From: an uncultured Clostridia bacterium
Lineage (GTDB): Bacteria > Bacillota > Clostridia > Christensenellales > UBA1242
Assembly: GCA_934746515.1 (NCBI GenBank)
Contig: CAKVFH010000013.1
Span: forward strand, 1 to 29,274
Reading direction: 5' to 3'
DNA length: 29,274 nt
Positions 23,886-29,274 of the stretch are shown here, piece by piece; the stretch's first letter is position 1; every line of letters begins with the position of its first letter. The notes below the pieces were generated by a model. The model was not told the DNA's origin, searched no databases, and worked only from the letters and a program-made list of their open reading frames with translations. The translations under genes and the position numbers were made by a program.

Positions 23886-23920
23886 AAATAAGGTATTATG
23901 TTTGACATAATACCTTATTT
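23886..23920 (-). terminator. prfA terminator, repeat copy 3
   Basis: A perfect 16-bp stem pairs 23886-23901 with 23905-23920 around a three-base loop, and in the minus direction a T run follows. Its core, arm AAGGTATTATGT, loop CAA and arm ACATAATACCTT, is the same family as 623-649 and 9900-9926. Confidence 0.9.
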
Positions 23921-23960
23921 GATTTAAAAATATTTTTAATTTTTGTTTTAGTTTTAAATT

Positions 23961-25031
23961 CTATTCTTGAATTTCTGCAAGTCTTGCTTGTTGGTCAGCA
24001 ATAGTGAGAGCTTCAACCATTTCGCCAATATCACCGTTCATAAAGTTTTCAAGTGAATAAATTGTCATGTTGATTCTATGATCTGTTACCCTGCTTTGTG
24101 GATAGTTGTATGTTCTAATTTTTTCACATCTATCACCATTACCAACTTGTGATTTTCTTTTTTCAGCATAAGCTGAATCAGCTTGGCTTTGATAATAATC
24201 ATAAAGTTTTGACTTGAGCCAGTTCATTGCCTTTTCTTTGTTTTTACCCTGACTTCTTTCATCTTGACATTGGACAATAATACCAGTCGGAATATGTGTA
24301 ATACGAATTGCGGATTCAGTTTTGTTTACATGTTGTCCACCTGCACCACCAGATCTGTAATAATCAATTTGCAAATCTTTTTCATTGATATCAATTTGAA
24401 CATTCTTTGCTTCTGGCAAAACCGCAACAGTTGCAGTTGATGTGTGAATTCTTCCAGAACTTTCAGTTACTGGAATTCTTTGAACTCTATGCACACCGCT
24501 TTCATACTTAAACTTCGCATAAGCACCCTTTCCTGAAACCATAAAGTTTACTTGCTTAATAACCCCATTTTCGCCAGAATCTTCATCCAAAACTTCAACA
24601 GAAAAGCGGTTTCTATCTGCAAACATTGTATACATTCTAAAAAGGTCACCAGCAAACAAACCTGCTTCGTCACCACCAACACCGGCTCTGATTTCAACAA
24701 TAACATTGCCTTCATCATTTTCATCTTTTGGCAAAAGCAAAATCTTAAGTTCGCCTTCAATTTCCTTTAATTTTTCTTTATCATCATAGAACTCACTTTC
24801 AAGCATTTGAACCATTTCTGGGTCTTTTTCTGTTTTAAGCATTTCTTCAGCATCTTTCATATCGCTTTCAACTTTCACATATTCATCGTATTTTTCAACG
24901 ATTGGTGCAAGTTCTGATTGCTCTTTAGATTTTTTTTGCCAAACGCTCATATCAGCCAAAATATCTGGATTGATAAGGTCTTGTGTAAGCTCTTCAAACT
25001 TTTCCTTAATCTTTTTTAATCTCTCAATCAT
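23961..25031 (-). CDS. prfA: Peptide chain release factor 1
   Basis: Recognises UAA and UAG in the ribosomal A site and triggers peptide release. The 356 residues from ATG 25031 include the codon-recognition PVT tripeptide (RIPVTESSGRIHTS) and the catalytic GGQ in SGGAGGQHVNKTESA, whose Gln is methylated by PrmC. An upstream in-frame TTG at 25049 would add six residues, but GGGAG lies six bases before ATG 25031, which overlaps the prmC stop by eight bases. Length matches ordinary RF1. It follows prmC in a two-gene unit and ends at a very strong terminator. Confidence 0.96.
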   Translation of the reverse strand: MIERLKKIKEKFEELTQDLINPDILADMSVWQKKSKEQSELAPIVEKYDEYVKVESDMKDAEEMLKTEKDPEMVQMLESEFYDDKEKLKEIEGELKILLLPKDENDEGNVIVEIRAGVGGDEAGLFAGDLFRMYTMFADRNRFSVEVLDEDSGENGVIKQVNFMVSGKGAYAKFKYESGVHRVQRIPVTESSGRIHTSTATVAVLPEAKNVQIDINEKDLQIDYYRSGGAGGQHVNKTESAIRITHIPTGIIVQCQDERSQGKNKEKAMNWLKSKLYDYYQSQADSAYAEKRKSQVGNGDRCEKIRTYNYPQSRVTDHRINMTIYSLENFMNGDIGEMVEALTIADQQARLAEIQE

Positions 25032-25863
25032 ACATTTCTCCCACGACAACTCTATCGTTGTTTGAATAATCTTTTAAAACATAAACATTTTTAAATTCTT
25101 TTTTTAATAAACTTGAAACGGACTCGCCTTGATTATATCCAATTTCAAAATAAATCTTGCCACCGCTGTTTAAATGTGACTTCGCCTGCTTTATGATTTT
25201 TTCATAAAACTCAAGACCAGACTCACCACCATCAAGCGCCAAAATCGGCTCAAAATCCTTAACTTCAGGCATAAGCTTGTTTATTTCAACACTTTCAATA
25301 TAAGGCGGATTGCTGACAATAATATCAACCTTTAAATCAGGAATATTATCAAACAAATCCGATTTTACAAACTGAACATTGCAATTATTTAGCTCATTAT
25401 TCTTTTTTGCAATTTCAAGCGCGTTTTCACTAACATCAACCGCAGTAACCTTTGCGCCAGTTTCCTTGTTAATCGTTATTGCAATTGCCCCGCTTCCCGT
25501 TCCAATATCCAAAACCGAAGTTTCTCTATTTCGCGATTTAATTTCTTTTATAACCGCTTCAACCAAAATTTCTGTGTCTATTCTTGGAATTAGCACATCT
25601 TTTGAAACAACAAAGTCAAGCCCATAAAAATTAGTTTTTCCAAAAATGTATCCAAGTGGCACATGTTTAACTCTTTTTTCGACTGCTTTGTTAATTTTTT
25701 CAAGCTCTTCATCGGAAAATTCTTTTATAAACGCAAGTTCGCTTCGTCTTTTTCCAGTAATCTCTGTGCAAATCCAGTCAAAATCAGATATTTCATCAAT
25801 GCCCGCTTCTTGAAACTTCCATTCAGCTGTTTTTTTTAAATCGAAATAATTGATTTTTCCCAT
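25024..25863 (-). CDS. prmC: Release factor glutamine methyltransferase
   Basis: Methylates the Gln of the GGQ motif in release factors with S-adenosylmethionine. The 279 residues have the family N-terminal helical domain, the SAM-binding LDIGTGSGAIAI motif near 119-130 and the signature NPPY tetrapeptide in VSNPPYIES, which binds the target Gln. The gene directly precedes its substrate gene prfA and overlaps it by eight bases, a common arrangement. The start ATG 25863 has an AAGGAA site, and an extended -10 promoter lies in the hairpin at 25889-25919. Most Clostridia place prmC after prfA; here it comes first. Confidence 0.95.
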   Translation of the reverse strand: MGKINYFDLKKTAEWKFQEAGIDEISDFDWICTEITGKRRSELAFIKEFSDEELEKINKAVEKRVKHVPLGYIFGKTNFYGLDFVVSKDVLIPRIDTEILVEAVIKEIKSRNRETSVLDIGTGSGAIAITINKETGAKVTAVDVSENALEIAKKNNELNNCNVQFVKSDLFDNIPDLKVDIIVSNPPYIESVEINKLMPEVKDFEPILALDGGESGLEFYEKIIKQAKSHLNSGGKIYFEIGYNQGESVSSLLKKEFKNVYVLKDYSNNDRVVVGEMYD

Positions 25864-25888
25864 ATTTATTCCTTAATTTTAAAAAAAA

Positions 25889-25919
25889 TGTGCGTAAAAT
25901 TATACCATTTTACACACAT
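25889..25919 (-). promoter_or_regulatory. Hairpin overlapping the prmC-prfA promoter
   Basis: In the minus direction TGTGTGTAAAAT and ATTTTACGCACA form a 12-bp stem (one G-U) followed by eight T, like a second terminator. Within it lies TGGTATAAT, an extended -10 box (TATAAT at 25899-25904), from which transcription would start near 25892, 29 bases before the prmC ATG. Confidence 0.55.
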
Positions 25920-25921
25920 AA

Positions 25922-25950
25922 AAAGGTGCAAGCAAAAAAGCCTGCACTTT
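25922..25950 (-). terminator. rpmE terminator
   Basis: In the minus direction AAAGTGCAGGC and GCTTGCACCTT form an 11-bp stem with two G-U pairs around six bases, followed by a TTT run. It lies directly after the rpmE stop. Confidence 0.75.
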
Positions 25951-25960
25951 AATTTCACAG

Positions 25961-26170
25961 CTATTTATTGATTCCGTATCTCTTATTGAATCTTTCAACT
26001 TTACCGCCAGCATCAACAATTTTTTGAGTTCCTGTAAAGAATGGGTGACATTTGTTGCAAATATCAACTTTGATTACATCGCCTTCTTTTGTTGAACCAG
26101 TTTCAAAAGTATTTCCACAAGCACAAACAACTTTAACTTTGTGATAATCTGGATGAATATTCTCTTTCAT
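25961..26170 (-). CDS. rpmE: 50S ribosomal protein L31 (zinc-binding form)
   Basis: A 69-residue bL31 of the large ribosomal subunit. The four zinc-ligand cysteines are kept as CxC (16 and 18, in VVCACGN) and CxxC (38 and 41, in DICNKCHPF), so this is the zinc-containing C+ type rather than the zinc-free paralogue used in zinc starvation. An AAGGAGAG site precedes ATG 26170, and a fully consensus promoter lies upstream. Monocistronic, with its own terminator. Confidence 0.97.
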   Translation of the reverse strand: MKENIHPDYHKVKVVCACGNTFETGSTKEGDVIKVDICNKCHPFFTGTQKIVDAGGKVERFNKRYGINK

Positions 26171-26204
26171 AGTAATCTCTCCTTAAATAAACATAAGCAT
26201 TGAA

Positions 26205-26233
26205 ATTATATAATATAAACCATTGCTTGTCAA
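26205..26233 (-). promoter_or_regulatory. rpmE promoter, full consensus
   Basis: On the minus strand, -35 TTGACA (26228-26233), a 17-base spacer and -10 TATAAT (26205-26210): both hexamers match the sigma-70/sigma-A consensus exactly. The leader is about 28 bases. Strong expression is expected, as fits a ribosomal protein. Confidence 0.92.
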
Positions 26234-26313
26234 GTCTTTTTATTTTTTTGTCAAAAATAACTGAATAAATTTTTTACTGCAAACAAAAACTAAAAATAAA
26301 AGGAGAAAACAAC

Positions 26314-26415
26314 ATGAGTTTATTATCATTCCCTGCTGGCGACAGCCTTGCTGAAACCATTGAAACATTTTCTGAAGACGCCTACATCTTTTGCGCTCCA
26401 GAAACCAATGATTAG
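26314..26415 (+). CDS. Possible 33-residue peptide, unknown function
   Basis: A short frame on the plus strand, divergent from rpmE, from ATG 26314 to TAG 26413-26415. It is preceded by AAAGGAG (26299-26305) with an eight-base gap, as good a ribosome binding site as any in the window. The peptide begins MSLLSFPAGDSLAETIE, is acidic, and has a single Cys in YIFCAPE near its end. The codons are less AT-rich than the flanking DNA, as expected for coding sequence. A terminator usable on the plus strand follows at 26521-26549. No promoter could be fixed with confidence. No family was recognised; it may be a regulatory peptide or a chance frame. Confidence 0.45.
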   Translation: MSLLSFPAGDSLAETIETFSEDAYIFCAPETND

Positions 26416-26520
26416 TGTTTTTTGTTGCATTTTTTAGTTATCAATTCTTTTTGTCACATTCATTCTTATAAATTAAACCGCCTATTCATAAAAACACAAC
26501 CATAATCAAATTAAAAGCAA

Positions 26521-26549
26521 AATAAAAACCCCATAGCGGGGTTTTTATT
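26521..26549. terminator. Strong bidirectional terminator
   Basis: A perfect 12-bp stem, AATAAAAACCCC (26521-26532) with GGGGTTTTTATT (26538-26549), around a five-base loop. It overlaps the stop codon of the 111-residue gene and closes both the ileS unit and any plus-strand transcript through the small ORF. Confidence 0.9.
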
Positions 26550-26883
26550 ATTCACCTTTTTCTTGAGCGCCTTTTGTTTTTTGATCTTTGACAATAACAC
26601 CAGCTTGATTGAAAACAACCAATCTGCAAATGTCATCATAATCACAAACCAAGCCAACACCTTCATTTGATTGCATAAAACAAATTTTACCATTTGGATG
26701 TTTTAACATAAACATTGCCAAAAACTCCATTACACCAGCATTGAGTTCTTCATAAGCTCTGTTTACAAAGTCTTTAGCTTGGTCATATTCTAAATTACCA
26801 GCCTTGTTTTCGAAATTTGAATTGTTTACAACATCAGCGTAAAGTATGTTTAACGCATCAATAATATTGACTCTATTTTTCAT
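26548..26883 (-). CDS. Hypothetical protein in the ileS unit
   Basis: A 111-residue soluble protein of unknown family. The N-terminal half looks helical (IIDALNILYADVV, then YDQAKDFVNRAYEELNAGVMEFLAMF); the middle, KICFMQSNEGVGLVCDYDDICRLVVF, looks like a beta-rich segment; the end is Lys/Glu-rich. No catalytic motif, signal or membrane helix is visible. ATG 26883 has AGGGAG seven bases upstream and follows the ileS stop by 21 bases, so it is cotranscribed with ileS. The strong ribosome binding site and spacing support a real gene. Confidence 0.75.
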   Translation of the reverse strand: MKNRVNIIDALNILYADVVNNSNFENKAGNLEYDQAKDFVNRAYEELNAGVMEFLAMFMLKHPNGKICFMQSNEGVGLVCDYDDICRLVVFNQAGVIVKDQKTKGAQEKGE

Positions 26884-26904
26884 AAGTTTACTCCCTTTAA
26901 AAAT

Positions 26905-29274
26905 TTATTTAACTTTATCAAGCTTCAATTTGATGTTTTCACCATTAAGTTCAACATCTTGCATATCTTCTATTATAACCACTTTTAAGTGATTTGCAAG
27001 AGTCCCCGAACAAATATCTTTAGAATATTTTTCAAGAACCTTGTTTGTTTCGTCTGAAGCTGAAACATAAATTTCAATATGGTCAGTAACTTCGTAGCCA
27101 TTATCTTTTCTTGTTTGCTGAACTTTTGAAATAAATTCACGAACAAGACCAAGCTCAACAAGTTCAGGAGTGAGTTCTGTGTCAAGAACAACAGTAAATT
27201 TGCCGTCGCTTTCAGAAACAAAGCCTTCTTTTGAAAGTGGAGAGATCAACAAATCTTCCTTTGAAAGCTCAACTTCTGTGCCATCAACATCAAACTTAAC
27301 GGTTTTACCGCTATTAACAGCGTCAACAACTTCTGTTGCATCGCATGATGAAAGCCAATTTCTAATTGCCCCAATCTTTGAACCATATTTTGGACCAAGA
27401 ATCTTAAGCTGTGGCTTCAAATCATAATTGAGATATTCTTTTGCGTCATGTTTAAACTCAACCTTTTGAACATTAAGTTCGTCTTTAATCAAGTCTTTAA
27501 GTTCATCTGAAAGCTCAATTTTATCGTTTGTTGCAACAATAATCTTTGAAAGTGGTTGTCTATTTTTCATATTTGATTGGTTTCTTGCACTGTGCCCTAG
27601 GTTTGAAATCTCCAAAACAGTTTCCATACCAAGATTAAGCTCACCATCAATAAGTTTTTCATCTGCAACTGGATAGTCACACAAATGAACTGAAATTGGC
27701 GCATTTTTATCAACGCTTCTAACAAGATTTTGATAGATTTGTTCAGTGATTGAAGGCACAAATGGCGCAGCAAGTTTAGACAAACCCACCAAAACATAAT
27801 AAAGTGTTGCAAAAGCAGCAGTCTTATCTTCTGTTTCACCATGAACCCAGAATCTTTCACGACTTCTTCTAACATACCAGTTAGAAAGTTCGTCAACAAA
27901 TTCATTCAATAGCCTTGCAGGCTCTGTATTTACATAATCTGCAAGATATGCATCTGTGTCACGAACAAGTTTGTTAAATTCAGAAATAATCCACTTGTCC
28001 ATATTTGTTAATTTAACTGACGAAATTGGATGTTTGCTTCCGTCAAACTGATCAATTTCAGCATAAAGCACAAAGAAAGCGTAAGTGTTCCAAAGTGTAC
28101 CCATAAATTTTCTTTCAAAGTCTTCAAGTGTTTCCATATTGAAGTTTGTAGAAATCCAAGGAGCGTTTGAAATATAGAAATACCATCTTGCAGCATCACT
28201 GCCCGCTCTGTCAAAAACTTCCCAAGGTGTAACAACATTGCCAATACTCTTGCTCATCTTTTTGCCATACTTGTCATTAACAAGACCAAGTGGCAAACAG
28301 CGTTTGTATGGTGATTTGCCAAATAACAAAGTGTTTACAGCAAGCATTGAATAGAACCAACCACGAGTTTGATCCATACCTTCAGAAATAAACTCTGCTG
28401 GGAAATATTTTTTGAATAAATCTTGATTTTCAAATGGATAATGAAGTTGAGCGAATGGCATTGAACCAGAGTCAAACCAGCAATCAAGAACTTCAGGTGT
28501 TCTTGTCATTGTTTTTCCACATTCAGGACATGGGAATGTGATTTTGTCAACTGTTGGCTTGTGAAGATCAAGTTCAGTATCTTCAGAAATTCCGCCAAGT
28601 TTTTTTAGTTCTGCAACAGACCCAACAACATGAATATGTCCGTCTTCGCAAACCCAGAATGGAAGTGGAGTTCCCCAATATCTGTTTCTTGCAATATCCC
28701 AATCGATAAGTGAACGCAAGAACCCACCCATTCTTCCTTCACCAATAGTTTCTGGACGCCAATCAACTTCACTATTATTTTTCAAGAGTTCTTCTTTCAT
28801 GGCTGTTGTTTTAACAAACCAGCTTGATCTTGCATAATAAATAAGTGGAGTTTTGCAACGCCAGCAGAATGGATAAGAGTGAACATGTGGCATTTCTTTT
28901 AAAAGCTTGCCGGATTTTTTCAAGCTGTCAATAACGAATTTATCAGCATCTTTAACAAATTTTCCAGCAAACTCACCAGTTTCTTTGCTCATATTTCCAT
29001 TGTCATCAACAAGTTGAACAAATGGCAAATTATATTCTTTTCCAACCTTGCTATCATCTTCACCAAAAGCAGGTGCAATGTGAACAATACCAGTTCCGTC
29101 TGTGAGAGTAACATAGTCAGCAAGTGTAACAAACCAAGCCTTGCCTTCATATTTATCTTTCACAAAATCAAAGAGTGGCTCATATCTGCGTCTTTCAAAT
29201 TCTTTACCCTTCTTGGTTTCAATCTTTTCATATTCTTCAGGTTTGAAAAGCGTGCCAATCAATGCGTCAGCCAT
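26905..29274 (-). CDS. ileS: Isoleucine--tRNA ligase, C-terminal part, type 2-like
   Basis: Charges tRNA-Ile with isoleucine. The window holds the C-terminal 789 residues; the frame is open at the right edge, and its first ATG is internal, so the HIGH region is outside. Visible are part of the CP1 editing domain (DGTGIVHIAPAFGEDD), SLIDWDIARNRYWGTPLPFW, a Cys pair in CPECGKT, DCWFDSGSMPFAQLHYPF, KMSKS in GKKMSKSIGN, and a long anticodon-binding domain. The C-terminus lacks the Cys-rich zinc knuckle of bacterial type 1 enzymes, and the sequence is closer to the eukaryote-like type 2 IleRS, a class known for resistance to mupirocin. No promoter can be assigned. A hypothetical gene follows in the same unit. 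Confidence 0.93.
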   Translation of the reverse strand: MADALIGTLFKPEEYEKIETKKGKEFERRRYEPLFDFVKDKYEGKAWFVTLADYVTLTDGTGIVHIAPAFGEDDSKVGKEYNLPFVQLVDDNGNMSKETGEFAGKFVKDADKFVIDSLKKSGKLLKEMPHVHSYPFCWRCKTPLIYYARSSWFVKTTAMKEELLKNNSEVDWRPETIGEGRMGGFLRSLIDWDIARNRYWGTPLPFWVCEDGHIHVVGSVAELKKLGGISEDTELDLHKPTVDKITFPCPECGKTMTRTPEVLDCWFDSGSMPFAQLHYPFENQDLFKKYFPAEFISEGMDQTRGWFYSMLAVNTLLFGKSPYKRCLPLGLVNDKYGKKMSKSIGNVVTPWEVFDRAGSDAARWYFYISNAPWISTNFNMETLEDFERKFMGTLWNTYAFFVLYAEIDQFDGSKHPISSVKLTNMDKWIISEFNKLVRDTDAYLADYVNTEPARLLNEFVDELSNWYVRRSRERFWVHGETEDKTAAFATLYYVLVGLSKLAAPFVPSITEQIYQNLVRSVDKNAPISVHLCDYPVADEKLIDGELNLGMETVLEISNLGHSARNQSNMKNRQPLSKIIVATNDKIELSDELKDLIKDELNVQKVEFKHDAKEYLNYDLKPQLKILGPKYGSKIGAIRNWLSSCDATEVVDAVNSGKTVKFDVDGTEVELSKEDLLISPLSKEGFVSESDGKFTVVLDTELTPELVELGLVREFISKVQQTRKDNGYEVTDHIEIYVSASDETNKVLEKYSKDICSGTLANHLKVVIIEDMQDVELNGENIKLKLDKVK

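Noticed and set aside
1..29274. CRISPR arrays, tRNA or rRNA genes, insertion sequences, integrases
   Set aside because: No regular spaced repeats, cloverleaf-like sequence or transposase motifs were seen on either strand.

Overview
This is an AT-rich bacterial chromosome segment of Firmicutes type, most like an uncultured gut Clostridia or related lineage; that placement is inferred from gene content and order, not from a search. The standard genetic code applies, because several genes end at TGA overlapping the next start. No tRNA, rRNA, CRISPR array, insertion sequence or integrase was seen.

Layout. Positions 1-610 hold a divergent regulatory switch: a truncated XRE-type regulator on the minus strand faces two overlapping XRE regulators on the plus strand, with two copies of a 15-bp operator-like repeat between them. 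From 772 to 5287 the minus strand carries valS on its own promoter and a unit of two membrane proteins followed by galE. From 5436 to 8035 the plus strand carries a complete ABC importer (lipoprotein, ATPase, permease) of the NMT1/SsuA type. Everything from 8208 to the right edge is on the minus strand except one small ORF: a COG2426 membrane protein with an MBL-fold hydrolase; pfkA; whiA-dnaE; PHP protein-murB-binding-protein-like; uvrC; a tandem pair of kinase-fold paralogues; prmC-prfA; rpmE; and ileS (N-terminus outside the window) with a hypothetical gene.

The genes are mostly housekeeping: aminoacylation, replication, excision repair, peptide release and its methylation, wall-precursor synthesis and glycolysis. 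murB-PHP-whiA-dnaE-pfkA is a recognisable Firmicutes order, but the rapZ and yvcK genes often found before whiA are missing. Several units can be delimited directly from consensus promoters (valS, pfkA, whiA, rpmE) and strong hairpin terminators.

Most worth following up: (1) five transcription-unit heads have a -10 box exactly six bases before the start codon and no clear ribosome binding site, the signature of leaderless mRNAs; (2) the divergent XRE switch, whose operator copies abut each -10 box; (3) one terminator hairpin sequence recurs at three places in the same orientation relative to transcription; (4) two adjacent, diverged kinase-fold genes of unknown substrate; (5) a PHP phosphoesterase with a 340-residue Gln/Asn-rich tail; (6) PfkA and MurB substitutions at conserved active-site positions; (7) a 33-codon ORF with a strong ribosome binding site, opposite rpmE.
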